Source of the DNA: Rhizobium sp. RM
Lineage (GTDB): Bacteria; Pseudomonadota; Alphaproteobacteria; Rhizobiales; Rhizobiaceae
DNA: 44,044 nt
Assembly (NCBI RefSeq): GCF_013390595.1
Contig: NZ_JACAWV010000025.1
Location: 1 to 44,044 of the forward strand
Reading direction: 5' to 3'
A model generated the notes under the pieces. It did no database searches, had not been told where the DNA came from, and was given only the letters and a program-made list of their open reading frames with translations. This document shows, one piece after another, positions 33,230-42,587 of this stretch (its first letter is position 1; the number at the start of each line of letters is the position of its first letter). The position numbers were made by a program, and so were the translations under genes.

Positions 33230-34993
33230 ATGCAAATTCCCTCAGCTCCCGACGTCAAAATGGTTTTTGCGGAGAATCTCGAAATTGGCAAGTCCGCATC
33301 GGCGTTGCGGCCCCTTCTCGTTGTTGCTAAGCCGGACCCCGTGCCGAGCTATAATAGTTTTGGTTACAGATTCCAGACAGATTGCTACATTATTCTCGAA
33401 AGCGGCGAAATAGTCTCTATTTTTCCCGAATTTATGTTTGCTGGGTCGAGTACAACTTGGGAGGCAATCGCTGGTCTCCTTAAGAGCGGATCAGGTTGGA
33501 TCGATGCTTCCGAAATCACATCAACCTACTGCTCGCTGATGTCTCGAGAAGACAACTATCGCGATCTTGTAAGTCGCCTTGGGCTCGAACTCGCTGTCTC
33601 GGTGCTTAGACGTCTGGGGGACGCCGTCGTCGTAAAAATGGAAGCCCGCGATGACGAGCGTTTACGATTGATTGAGAGCGAGCCTTTCGCGCTGTCGATG
33701 CTGCGCATGAATGAGAGTTGGACCGCTTTCCGCCGCGCGGCTCGACATCTTCGCTATGCACCTATTCCAGAAGTCGAAGATGCAGCGGTGACCTTCGGAA
33801 TGGCCGTTGATCTCCCTTCCGCCAACAATCGGTACATGGTGGACTTTAACTTCGGATATGATCGGCTCATTCGCGGCCGATTAGCCGTTCTGATTGGAAG
33901 AAACGGTACGGGAAAGTCACAACTACTCCTGTCATTAATTGATGGACTGACAAGCCATCCAACGGTGAAACTTGTTTCTCGCGAACGCCGGGTCCGGTTC
34001 GCTCACAGCAAGTTCGGGAAGTTGAAGTTCGGGGCCCCGGCGTTTTCACGCGTGGTCGTATTTTCCTCTACTCCGTCGGATCTATATCCGGTGAGTATCC
34101 CTCCATGGTTGGGTATCGATTACCAGTTCTTCTCACTGACGCGCTCGGTAGAGTCGGGCGTCGATAGCGTGACCGCTTCCATTTTGGATTGCTGGCGTGA
34201 CGACGAACGAACTGCTTTACCGGAAATTGAGAATGAACATCCAACCGCCTCTCAACCACCGCGCCTGAAGCTTCTCAAGAGCATTCTGAAGCCGCTTGAC
34301 CTTTGGGACGGGCTTCACATTCCTTTGAAAGAAGGTGACGACAGTAGGCAGCACACAATGATCGAGTGGCAGGGCCGCGGATATGTCAAAGCAGGCCGGG
34401 TTACAAACGAGCAAAAACGTCTGTTAACGTTTAGGCAGATTGATCTTTCATCCGCTCCTATCCTGCTTGACCGGCGCACATTCCATCCACGCCATCTCAG
34501 CAGCGGGGAGATGGTAATGTTCCGCTTCGCGGCTCAAGCGTCTGCCGCTGTTGAGACGGGGAGCTTATTTCTCTTCGACGAACCCGAAACACACCTTCAT
34601 CCGCATTTTATCTCAGATTTTGTTGAAATTCTTCACCCACTATTAGAGTCGACGAAGTCCGTAGCGATAGCGGCAACCCACTCGGCTTATTTGGTGAGAG
34701 AGGCTCCATCTAGACGAGTGCGAATCTTGCGCGTCGAGGATCGCATTGTAAGTATTACCCCACCCCGATTGCAGACCTTCGGAGCAGGGATTGATGAGAT
34801 TTCGAGCGCTGTCTTTTCCGACTTCGAAATCGGACATCAGTACCAGTCGACACTGCGTAAGTGGGTGGATTCGCTTGATCCGGATGTTACGATCGAATGG
34901 GTGCTTTCGGAATTCGGTAGAGAGATGAATCCTGAGACCCTATCCTTTATCCGTCGGCTTTTGGAGTCCCGTGAGCAGGATGGGAGCGCTTAA
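33230..34993 (+). CDS. ABC-type ATPase, PtuA-like
   Basis: 587 residues. A 200-residue N-terminal domain without a recognised fold precedes an ABC/Rad50-like ATPase: Walker A GRNGTGKS (223-230), signature FHPRHLSSGEMVMFRFAAQA, Walker B SLFLFDEPETHLHPHF (Asp450, Glu451) and the H-loop AATHSAYLV (His484). The close spacing of ETHLHPHF is typical of defence ATPases of the OLD/PtuA kind. The HNH nuclease gene starts three bases after its stop. The pair therefore resembles Septu, in which an ATPase and an HNH nuclease form one complex that degrades nucleic acid during phage attack. The N-terminal domain may make this a distinct subtype. Confidence 0.85.
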   Translation: MQIPSAPDVKMVFAENLEIGKSASALRPLLVVAKPDPVPSYNSFGYRFQTDCYIILESGEIVSIFPEFMFAGSSTTWEAIAGLLKSGSGWIDASEITSTYCSLMSREDNYRDLVSRLGLELAVSVLRRLGDAVVVKMEARDDERLRLIESEPFALSMLRMNESWTAFRRAARHLRYAPIPEVEDAAVTFGMAVDLPSANNRYMVDFNFGYDRLIRGRLAVLIGRNGTGKSQLLLSLIDGLTSHPTVKLVSRERRVRFAHSKFGKLKFGAPAFSRVVVFSSTPSDLYPVSIPPWLGIDYQFFSLTRSVESGVDSVTASILDCWRDDERTALPEIENEHPTASQPPRLKLLKSILKPLDLWDGLHIPLKEGDDSRQHTMIEWQGRGYVKAGRVTNEQKRLLTFRQIDLSSAPILLDRRTFHPRHLSSGEMVMFRFAAQASAAVETGSLFLFDEPETHLHPHFISDFVEILHPLLESTKSVAIAATHSAYLVREAPSRRVRILRVEDRIVSITPPRLQTFGAGIDEISSAVFSDFEIGHQYQSTLRKWVDSLDPDVTIEWVLSEFGREMNPETLSFIRRLLESREQDGSA

Positions 34994-34996
34994 CCA

Positions 34997-35833
34997 ATGC
35001 TTACTCTTGACCTGCCGAAAAACGACAATGACGCTACGCTCGCGCAGATAGTGGCCCGCCCTATATGGGCACGATACAAAAAGGCTTGGATGGAAGCTTA
35101 CAAGAGCTATGGCCAGCACAACGGCGATCCTTGGAAAGTTACGCCACATGCATTTCCAAAAACGCGTCAGAAAGCTCAGCGGAAGTTCTATGACACCAGA
35201 AAGGGCTATGGTGAACTTGCGAGTCTTCGATCCACCGAGGGGATAAAGTGCTGCCCGATGTGTGGTTCACAGAACACTGGCACACTTGACCACTATCTTC
35301 CGCGCAAGCACTACCCAGAGTTCTCAATACTCTCCTGGAATCTGATTCCTGCGTGCCCGGCCTGCAACTCAAGTGTTAAAGGTGATCGTCACAAGGGAAT
35401 GTTGTCTCCAGAAAGGTTTCTGCACCCCTACTTCGACACCCTTGCGAACCAAGCTATATGGACGGTGAAGGTGCTAGCACCTTTCGCGGCGCCCGCCTTC
35501 AAAGCTGAGCCACTTCCCGGCTTTTCCCCGAACGAGACAACAATAATAGACTTTCATGTAAAGAATATTCTTGGTGACCAGTTCCGTCTCAAGATGCCGA
35601 CGCTATTCAAGGGGCTCCCGCAACGTGTGCGCAACATGATGAGGTCGCTGAGTGTGCTTGATAACCACGACACCGAAATGGGTCTGCGGCTTTTGCTTAC
35701 GGACGTCATCGAAGCCAACTCTCCAAATTGCTGGGAGGCAGCACTTTTACGCGGAGTGCTGTCCGATTCGGTCGCGATTGATTATGTTCGAGGTCTTGCC
35801 AATTTGTGCACCCTGACACCATTGGCTAGGTAA
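34997..35833 (+). CDS. HNH endonuclease, PtuB-like
   Basis: 278 residues. The nuclease core is CPMCG (Cys86, Cys89), TLDHYLPRKHYPEFSILSWN (Asp98-His99, Asn115) and IPACPACNSSVKGD (Cys120, Cys123, Asn124), a complete HNH motif with its structural zinc site. The N-terminal 80 residues and C-terminal 140 are helical and unrecognised. It starts three bases after the ATPase stop and must be translated with it. DHYLPK-type HNH proteins paired with an ABC ATPase are the nuclease halves of Septu-like systems. Confidence 0.85.
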   Translation: MLTLDLPKNDNDATLAQIVARPIWARYKKAWMEAYKSYGQHNGDPWKVTPHAFPKTRQKAQRKFYDTRKGYGELASLRSTEGIKCCPMCGSQNTGTLDHYLPRKHYPEFSILSWNLIPACPACNSSVKGDRHKGMLSPERFLHPYFDTLANQAIWTVKVLAPFAAPAFKAEPLPGFSPNETTIIDFHVKNILGDQFRLKMPTLFKGLPQRVRNMMRSLSVLDNHDTEMGLRLLLTDVIEANSPNCWEAALLRGVLSDSVAIDYVRGLANLCTLTPLAR

Positions 35834-36009
35834 TGGCTGCGAGGCAGGCTTTAAATCTCCACGGTTAGCAAATGTCGGTCTCGGTTAAACCCGCCAATGC
35901 CCTGGCCGACACACATGAACCTTATGGGTCAGCATGCTTGCTGCCATCATGGGTGGACATAGCAGAGATGTGATCAGACCCCGGACCAGTTGTAGAGAGA
36001 AAGTGTGCG

Positions 36010-36951
36010 ATGCTTATCCCAACTAAAAATATTAGGGACTGGAAAAACCTTCAGGACACAGTTGCTAATTTCTTTCGCGAGATGGGCTACGAGGTACGTT
36101 CTCCGCATGTCGTGCAGCACGTCCGTGGCTCGAAGGAGGTAGATGTTTATGTTAGCGACCCTCGAACTAGCATACCTCATGTGATCCTGATCGAATGCAA
36201 GCATTGGGGATCCAACCTACCGCAGGAGACGGTGCACAGCTTTCGGACTGTTATGTCTGATTGTGGTGCAAATACTGGCATCATTGTTGGATCGACAGGT
36301 TTTCAGTCCGGCGCTAAGAAGGCCGTGGCCTACTCGAACATCGAATTAAGAACATGGGAGTCGCTGCAGCTTGCATATGGAAACGAGTGGCTCCTCTGCC
36401 AGAAAGAGCGGCTGAACCCTCTTTTGGCCAAGCTCAAGCTCATTGACGGTCTTTATCTTGATGAATGGGAGACGCCCAAGACATTGCATAACCTCATGCG
36501 GTTCGACCACACGGGTCGTCTCTCGGAGCTCTACGACCTGCTCGAAGAAGGTCGGATGCTGATACTCGGGATGAGCGCAGGACCGCGATCGTATGATCAG
36601 CCAGGTCCTATTGAGACTCAAGTCTACGACGGCTACAAGGGCGCTGTGCCGGATAGGTACGGCCTGCCGGTCGTTCGTCATGACGACGTGCGCGCCTGGT
36701 TCCAATGGGCCGAACAGTGTTCAATGTCACTGTTGGAACGCATCGATTTGCTGGAAGAGGAAGTATTTCAAGCCTTTGATGCCTTGGATAGTAAGTCGGC
36801 AGACGCTGCGTTCGACAAGACTCTAGAAAGCATCTGCGAAGAGGCTCCAATTCGCTTGCTGCGTTCGATCGTCGGCGAGGATGAATATCATCGATTGTTG
36901 GGCTTACTCGCCAATCGGTCCATTTCGGACGGCTCGCCGCCGACTGCTTAG
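36010..36951 (+). CDS. Mrr-like restriction endonuclease domain protein
   Basis: 313 residues. The N-terminal 110 residues form an Mrr-type PD-(D/E)XK domain: WKNLQDTVANFFREMGYEVR, SKEVDVYV (Asp45), HVILIECKHW (Glu62-x-Lys64), ETVHSFRTVMSDCGANTGII and GFQSGAKKAV. The C-terminal 200 residues (FDHTGRLSELYDLLEEGRML and beyond) are unrecognised and may sense a partner or a lesion. It stands 180 bases after the HNH gene with its own weak ribosome binding site, so it may be an independent element. Mrr-fold proteins cut modified or damaged DNA. Confidence 0.85.
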   Translation: MLIPTKNIRDWKNLQDTVANFFREMGYEVRSPHVVQHVRGSKEVDVYVSDPRTSIPHVILIECKHWGSNLPQETVHSFRTVMSDCGANTGIIVGSTGFQSGAKKAVAYSNIELRTWESLQLAYGNEWLLCQKERLNPLLAKLKLIDGLYLDEWETPKTLHNLMRFDHTGRLSELYDLLEEGRMLILGMSAGPRSYDQPGPIETQVYDGYKGAVPDRYGLPVVRHDDVRAWFQWAEQCSMSLLERIDLLEEEVFQAFDALDSKSADAAFDKTLESICEEAPIRLLRSIVGEDEYHRLLGLLANRSISDGSPPTA

Positions 36952-37534
36952 GCTTGAGCCGCATTGAGGATACAGTGCTCGCCGTTTCTACAGGCCTTTC
37001 GACCGTATGTCAGGTGCAACTTCGTGATTTGCACACTCTCCTGAATCTGCTTTCACGGCCGAGTCTCGCAATTCCGCCAGCCCGCTCCCCGCTCCCTTTG
37101 CGGCCATCTGACGTCTGCGTAGCGACGTTTGCTTTTGTCGCAAAGTTGCCTACTTAGAGTGGCGTCAAGCAAGGACACATCGAATATCGCGGCGGTCAAT
37201 GTGTGATCGGAAACCGCTTACCGAATCCGGGTTCGATAGCTCCGCCAATACTGTTCGCCACGCTAGCCATAGTCTCTCCGCACTGCGTCGATCGGTCTGA
37301 CAAAGGTCCGTCGATCAATGGACGATCCGACTTAATGAATGTCGGGGTCGTTCGTCAGAAGGAAGCGATCTCAGGTCTTACGACACAATGCTTCCGGTGG
37401 TCCGCGTCGGCGATTTCTTACCTGACTTCAGGACTAATCTGTATATGACCATTTTGAGTTGAGTTTGGCGATTGCAGGGCGTTCAGCGCGCAACTAATCT
37501 ATGTGAGAGAATCGCAGGGGAACTAGATATAAGT
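36952..37534. other. Intergenic region before the methylase operon
   Basis: Plus-strand frames 36954-37157 and 37203-37448 are open but have no convincing start signals and no motif. The region presumably holds the promoter of the four-gene operon. I see no clear operator. Confidence 0.4.
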
Positions 37535-38365
37535 ATGGAGGGTACAGGCGTTCAGCGGACGACCCAGTCGCCACGTAAGATACTCAAGTGGGCGGGAAGC
37601 AAGTCGAATGTTTCCTCGCAGCTGCAGCAATTTCTTACCTTTGACCGTCCCTACATCGAGCCCTTTTGTGGATCTGCCGCATTTTACTTCGAGCGCTTAC
37701 CGCCAAAGGCAGCGCTTAATGATCTGAATTCCAACCTCATCGATTGCTATCGTAGTATTAGGGATGAACCCCACCATGTTTGGGAATATTATGATGCGCT
37801 CGAGGTTTCGGAGGAGAATTACTACCGGGCAAGAGCTACCTTCAATGAAATCACGAGAAGTCACCAGAAGTCTTCTCTTTTTCTGTATTTAAATCACTAC
37901 TGCTTTAATGGAATTTATCGGACAAATAGATCCGGCCTCTTTAACACGCCCTACGGCGCCAAGAAAAAAATAAAGAAGAAGTTCTCGCTAGAAGATTTCA
38001 ATTACTTCTCCGAATCTTTGAAGAATACAGAGTTACACAGTGAGGATTTCGAATCATTCATAAATAAGATTTCTCCAACCAACTCTTGCATATATATGGA
38101 TCCTCCATATTTCACATTTGAGGGTAGAGTATTCAATGAGTACGGTGCGAAGACATTCTTGGCGGATGACTTAGCTAGGCTACACACGGTTGCAACTAGG
38201 CTAGCAGCAAATAATATTGTGGTTATCTCTTATAAAAACTGCAGCGAATTCAGGGATTTATTTGAGCGGCATTTAGCTGCTCCGATTACGGTCACTAGAA
38301 ACGTCGGTGGATTTGCTGGCCGCAGAAAGTCAGAAACCGAGCTCGTTGCGGTACTCGGGGGATGA
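37535..38365 (+). CDS. D12-class DNA adenine methylase
   Basis: 276 residues from ATG 37535. KILKWAGSKSNVSSQLQQFL (motif X), YIEPFCGSAAFYF (motif I, SAM binding), NHYCFNGIYRTNRSGLFNTP (target region start) and CIYMDPPYFTFEG (motif IV, DPPY) appear in the order of Dam-like enzymes, and RNVGGFAGRRKSETELVAV closes it. It should methylate N6 of adenine in a short site that cannot be read from sequence. The stretch 37700-38250 is more AT-rich than its surroundings, which points to foreign origin. A TTG start at 37472 is possible but unsupported. It heads a four-gene operon. Confidence 0.9.
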   Translation: MEGTGVQRTTQSPRKILKWAGSKSNVSSQLQQFLTFDRPYIEPFCGSAAFYFERLPPKAALNDLNSNLIDCYRSIRDEPHHVWEYYDALEVSEENYYRARATFNEITRSHQKSSLFLYLNHYCFNGIYRTNRSGLFNTPYGAKKKIKKKFSLEDFNYFSESLKNTELHSEDFESFINKISPTNSCIYMDPPYFTFEGRVFNEYGAKTFLADDLARLHTVATRLAANNIVVISYKNCSEFRDLFERHLAAPITVTRNVGGFAGRRKSETELVAVLGG

Positions 38366-38369
38366 ACGC

Positions 38370-39554
38370 GTGCGACTATTGGTGATCAGCGACATCCACT
38401 GCCTATCAAAAGATATCGAACAGGGTAAAGGCTATGCCGGTCCCACTGGGAGCGATTTCTTTATCGAAGAACGCAACGCTCGGCGCAATCCAATTCTTGC
38501 TATTCCCAATGCATGGAAGGATACTCCTCCAAAAATAGACGCACTGATTTGTTTGGGAGACTTGGCTCACCAGTCCAAAAGGCTTCCATTCTTACAGGCC
38601 TGGCATGATCTCCACCAGTTAGCAGATATCCTCAATATACCTGACGTGTTTGCGGTTACAGGAAATCACGACATATTAAGTCGCGCCGAAGACGTCTTGG
38701 ATGCTGAAACAAGGCTCGAGTTCTTGCAGACGGTCTCCCCTGATTTTCCATATCGCGACCACGACTTCAAGAAGGATTACTTTGGCACCGGTGTGGCGAC
38801 CAAGGAGTTGGGGAGCTGCTGCATTATCGCAATCGACACTTGTCGTACGCATGGCCTGGGCTCAAGTGCTGAGACTAGTAAGCAGATCTGGGAAATCGGG
38901 CATATAAGCACAACGATGCGCGAAAAAGTTATCGCAGCGATCAAGGCTTCCGAAGCAACCCACTATTTGATCATGATGCATCATCACCCTGACCGAGTGG
39001 ACGACATCAATGATATTCATACCGACGCGATGAAGGACGGAGCTGAATTTCTTCGTGATATCGGCGGTATTGGGAAGAAGTGCATCGTCCTCCACGGCCA
39101 TAAACATCAAGTACATCTGAAGCACTCTCTTCACGGATCTCCCCCCCCAATCGTGTTCTCCGCCGCAACGTTCGCATCTAAGCCTTATCCTTCTCAGTCG
39201 CGAGGATTCGAGAATCTTTTTCACGTCATAGAAATCGACTTGAATGAGCAACGTTTTCCAGCGGGAGCCGTCTATTCGTGGAACTGGAATGGCGCGCAGT
39301 GGGGCGAGAGCAAGCACGTTGACATGCCACACTACGTCCCGTTTGGACGCCAAGTTGACGTTTGTGAAATCGCGAAGACTTTGAGCGAGATCGTTATTAC
39401 GTCAAAGGTGACAGCAGCGGAGCTCCACGAGAAATGTCCGGATCTAAAATTCCTTCATATAAATCAGGTCGATGCGCTGAATGAAGCGTTAAAGCCGTTC
39501 AAGCGGACGGTTTATCCAAAGCATTCGAAAATTGATGCGATGTTGGAGGATTGA
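38370..39554 (+). CDS. Calcineurin-like metallophosphoesterase
   Basis: 394 residues from a GTG four bases after the methylase stop. Metal-binding motifs are complete and in order: VISDIHCL (Asp8-x-His10), ALICLGDLAHQ, VFAVTGNHDIL, LIMMHHHPDRV and CIVLHGHKHQVHL. The catalytic part covers residues 1-300; the C-terminal 90 residues (VCEIAKTLSEIVITSKVTAA and on) are helical and unrecognised. Such proteins cleave phosphomono- or diesters, including DNA ends (Mre11, SbcD) and cyclic nucleotides. The next gene starts one base after its stop. In this context a DNA or nucleotide substrate is likely. Confidence 0.88.
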   Translation: MRLLVISDIHCLSKDIEQGKGYAGPTGSDFFIEERNARRNPILAIPNAWKDTPPKIDALICLGDLAHQSKRLPFLQAWHDLHQLADILNIPDVFAVTGNHDILSRAEDVLDAETRLEFLQTVSPDFPYRDHDFKKDYFGTGVATKELGSCCIIAIDTCRTHGLGSSAETSKQIWEIGHISTTMREKVIAAIKASEATHYLIMMHHHPDRVDDINDIHTDAMKDGAEFLRDIGGIGKKCIVLHGHKHQVHLKHSLHGSPPPIVFSAATFASKPYPSQSRGFENLFHVIEIDLNEQRFPAGAVYSWNWNGAQWGESKHVDMPHYVPFGRQVDVCEIAKTLSEIVITSKVTAAELHEKCPDLKFLHINQVDALNEALKPFKRTVYPKHSKIDAMLED

Positions 39555-39555
39555 T

Positions 39556-41406
39556 ATGGCATCGACGTCGCAGTTTAACGCAAGGAATGCAAGTGCGTCA
39601 CAGATCGCGCGTGACTTCGTTATGCCCAGTTATTTCCCGGACGTGGCCGAGTACAGGAACATCGTTCTGGTCGGTCCACGAGGAATTGGAAAAACCACCC
39701 TCCTGAAGGCGCTCACGGCACCTGGTCTTACAGCCTTACATCAAAGAGAGGATTTGTTGGACCTGCTCCGACCAATCGATTTCGATTACATTCCCATTTA
39801 TATTCCGGCGGAATCCATATGGAAGGGCACTGCAGGGCTGGTCGCAAAGGAAGTCCAATCAAGCCAGGATCGGGATCTGATCTTGGGTGGCTTATTTACA
39901 GATCATTGCCTCCACCAGCTAATATCCTCATTCGAAGAAGCGGCTATTGCAGTTGAGTCGGCCGACGGGCTCAAACACCCTTGGCAGGTCATGTTGTCAA
40001 ATGTGCAAGAAGCGCAGATCGCTGAAAAATGTTCAGAGTTGTGGAAACTGGAAAAAGTCCAAAAATCGTTTTTGGGCATAAAAATGCAGCTTTTGCAGCG
40101 CTCAAACATATATCGCGGGGCAATAAACGCTGGAAATAACTCCCGCACGTTGGACGCGGTTCGAGAAATTGGCCACTTGGACTTTTTGGTCATGCTCAAA
40201 GGTTTTATGGACATCGCACAAACTTATTGCGGTGTTAAGCGGTGGACGATTTCATTCGATGAGATGGAAATTGCGCCAAAATCTATTCTCTCTCACTTAT
40301 ATGAGAACTTGAGATCGTTCGATCAGCGAGCAGCGTTGAAGTTCTCACTTTTTCCTTACGTGGATTTTTACGAAGAGCAAGGTGGCTTTATCCCGAACCC
40401 CTCCAGCCCCGAAGATGCTCAAGACTTTCACCCGATCATCCTCTCAAGCAAATTCGCAAATCCCGATTACACTTTTGCGAGAGGTTTGATCCGGTCTGAG
40501 TGTGACAGGCGCGCTGTTTCTTATGGCGCGTTTCGTCAGTATCTGAACAGCTCAAAAGCGATCCTACCGGGAAGTAGGGAGTTCACAGAAATCGGCTTCG
40601 AGCGAAAGCCTGCGAAGATATACGAGTATGCAGTTAATCAGGCCGGCGACTTGTCACTGAAGCAACATCTTGCGTCCAAGGGCATTAAAGAGCCTCAAGA
40701 CATCGAGAATCTCAAAGGCGAGGCTCGAAGAGCCGAGGTTGTGCGTAAGGTATTTCCAATCGCAGAAATACGCTCGTACTACCTCGTCAAGACAAAGGAC
40801 AAAAAGGCCCCTTCCCGAAGGACGTCAGCTAAAGGTTACGGCTACTATCATGGCTTTGACCAACTTCTTGCGCTTACGGAGGGTAATCCTAGGGCGATCA
40901 AGTATTACCTCAACGACCTCATCACCGACATGATCGACGGTAGAGAATCCCACAGATCTCAAAACGCGGCAATTCCGATGAATGTCGACCGATTTCGCGC
41001 GATGGTTGCTTCTCAAGCGATTCCTCGAGATCTCTCCGGCGAAGATAGGTCGGCCCTTAAAGTCCTTGATGCAATGGGTTACGCCTTAGCTGATGGTGTT
41101 CTTGGTGACGTCTTCCACCCAGAGCCGCCGTTATCATTCAGAATAAAGAACGTACACCCTTCGCTGAAAGATGCGCTGATTTCTGCTGTCAATTCAGGGG
41201 CGCTTGTGGTTGAGCAGAATGTCAGCGGCAAGAAGCTGCTTTTTGACCTTGAAGGGTGCCGTGTTCGGCTGTCTTACCGGCTAGCACCGTTTTTCAAATT
41301 ACCGACAATTTCGGGCCAGGAGCGATTACTTTCGGGAATGCCCGAAGTTAGGAAAAATATGGATTCGCAACCTGACCTGCTGACGTGGGCTATCGCTGAT
41401 GCCTGA
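39556..41406 (+). CDS. P-loop ATPase of unknown subfamily
   Basis: 616 residues. Walker A is IVLVGPRGIGKTTLLKAL (residues 36-53), close to the N-terminus. A Walker B-like strand, KRWTISFDEMEIAPKSIL, lies near residue 230, and ALTEGNPRAIKYYLNDLI near 445 is the kind of helix found in ORC/STAND-type ATPases. The last 130 residues have a winged-helix look. The arrangement suits a sensor or motor ATPase rather than an ABC protein. GGAGG lies six bases before the ATG, inside the end of the phosphoesterase gene. It overlaps the next gene by eight bases. Confidence 0.8.
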   Translation: MASTSQFNARNASASQIARDFVMPSYFPDVAEYRNIVLVGPRGIGKTTLLKALTAPGLTALHQREDLLDLLRPIDFDYIPIYIPAESIWKGTAGLVAKEVQSSQDRDLILGGLFTDHCLHQLISSFEEAAIAVESADGLKHPWQVMLSNVQEAQIAEKCSELWKLEKVQKSFLGIKMQLLQRSNIYRGAINAGNNSRTLDAVREIGHLDFLVMLKGFMDIAQTYCGVKRWTISFDEMEIAPKSILSHLYENLRSFDQRAALKFSLFPYVDFYEEQGGFIPNPSSPEDAQDFHPIILSSKFANPDYTFARGLIRSECDRRAVSYGAFRQYLNSSKAILPGSREFTEIGFERKPAKIYEYAVNQAGDLSLKQHLASKGIKEPQDIENLKGEARRAEVVRKVFPIAEIRSYYLVKTKDKKAPSRRTSAKGYGYYHGFDQLLALTEGNPRAIKYYLNDLITDMIDGRESHRSQNAAIPMNVDRFRAMVASQAIPRDLSGEDRSALKVLDAMGYALADGVLGDVFHPEPPLSFRIKNVHPSLKDALISAVNSGALVVEQNVSGKKLLFDLEGCRVRLSYRLAPFFKLPTISGQERLLSGMPEVRKNMDSQPDLLTWAIADA

Positions 41407-42349
41407 CATAACACTGATCGCCGACCCTGATAAGCTGGAGGTAAGCATCCACATAGGATGCCTGGGCTACGAGCATCGGTCTATCGAGGCTTTGCGTCGT
41501 CTGGAAAGTGCGAAAGCGTCTAAAACCAAGCTGCTGTTCGACTATCGTAGTGAGTTAGATCACTGCTATATCGAGAATAGGCGTGAGATAGACAAATCAG
41601 GATGCATAATCATCAATGATTTGAAAACTTTTCTCGCCCAAATCCGACTGCATATTGCTAAGGAAATAGCGCCGACTGTTCAGCTCGACGTAACGTCGTT
41701 TGACAGGAAAAAGCTGGCGCTCATTCTGGAAGTCCTTTTCGAGAGCTCTGCCTCAATTGGCGCTGTGATACTAACTTACTTCCCTCGTCAATTTGCAGAG
41801 CCGTCGGGTGAACTGGAAGAGGTGCTCGAGTTTGGCCCTGTTACGCCTCGATTCGTTGGTGAGGTCTCCTACGAACGAGATAGCTTGTCCCTCATCGTCG
41901 GCGCGGGGTATGAATTTGGCCGTGTAATCGGAGCCATCGATGTCCTCGAGCCAGAGCTGACATATTGCATGTTTCCGGTCGGGACAGACGCTCGCTTCGA
42001 GCGTGCCGTCGCGCGCAACAATCTCGGGTTCAGCTTCTTGGACGATCCCAACTTGCTGATCCCCTACAGTGTGCTCAATCCCCACTCGACGTATTTTGCT
42101 ATCAGGCGATTGATACAAGTCGAATTAAACGAGCGAAATGTGCTAGTTTTGCCGTTAGGGCCCAAAATTTTCGCTGCGCTCTCTATCATTATTGCGCTTA
42201 TCTACTCACCTGCTGTGATGGTATGGCGCTACTCAACAGAAGACCTCAGACGGCCGAATTCACTGAGCGACGCGAAAGCAAGCGGCGACGTTGCGTTATT
42301 CGCCTTCACCTTCTCTGAAACCGCCAGCGTAAAACCACTCGTCATTTGA
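41399..42349 (+). CDS. Protein of unknown family, last gene of methylase operon
   Basis: 316 residues. It starts inside the end of the ATPase gene (ATG at 41399, eight-base overlap), so the two are translated together. The N-terminus has SIHIGCLGYEHRSIEALRRL, a G-Y-E-x-R-S motif that recurs in uncharacterised proteins next to ATPases. LDVTSFDRKKLALILEVLFE and VLVLPLGPKIFAALSIIIAL follow; the latter is hydrophobic but reads as a buried strand-helix unit of a Rossmann-like fold rather than a membrane segment. No catalytic motif is certain. Position suggests the effector or specificity factor of the operon. Confidence 0.7.
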   Translation: MPDITLIADPDKLEVSIHIGCLGYEHRSIEALRRLESAKASKTKLLFDYRSELDHCYIENRREIDKSGCIIINDLKTFLAQIRLHIAKEIAPTVQLDVTSFDRKKLALILEVLFESSASIGAVILTYFPRQFAEPSGELEEVLEFGPVTPRFVGEVSYERDSLSLIVGAGYEFGRVIGAIDVLEPELTYCMFPVGTDARFERAVARNNLGFSFLDDPNLLIPYSVLNPHSTYFAIRRLIQVELNERNVLVLPLGPKIFAALSIIIALIYSPAVMVWRYSTEDLRRPNSLSDAKASGDVALFAFTFSETASVKPLVI

Positions 42350-42363
42350 CCAGACATTCTAGC

Positions 42364-42513
42364 AGCAGTCCTCCACCCATTTGGTCGAATGACGTGCTCA
42401 AAAACGTGATGGAGCCGTCCGTGCATGTGCAGCTCCGCAACCGAGGCCAAGTGCGCGACGAGGCTGAGGCAATGCTGAAGCGTGTTGGCCTAATTGACCG
42501 TGCGAACGCATGA
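42364..42513 (+). pseudogene. Fragment of an amino-acid ABC transporter ATPase
   Basis: About 49 codons read PPIWSNDVLKNVMEPSVHVQ, then LRNRGQVRDEAEAMLKRVGL and IDRANA before a stop. This is the segment between the Q-loop and the signature motif of polar amino-acid ABC ATPases (VLxNVMEAPVHV, EEAxALLxRVGL). The Walker A part before and the LSGG part after are absent. It is a short relic at the junction of the defence region and the recombinase module. Confidence 0.75.
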
Positions 42514-42587
42514 GCCCGACATCAAACGGTTTGTAAAAACAATGCTCAAAAGGAACAGATCATGGGCGGCTTCCCGTGAAGATACGT

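Noticed and set aside
36954..37448. Two open frames between the Mrr-like gene and the methylase
   Set aside because: No start signals or motifs; treated as intergenic.
22200..42349. A complete BREX or DISARM system
   Set aside because: No PglZ, BrxL/BrxC, DrmA/DrmB or helicase families recognised; only the general logic is similar.
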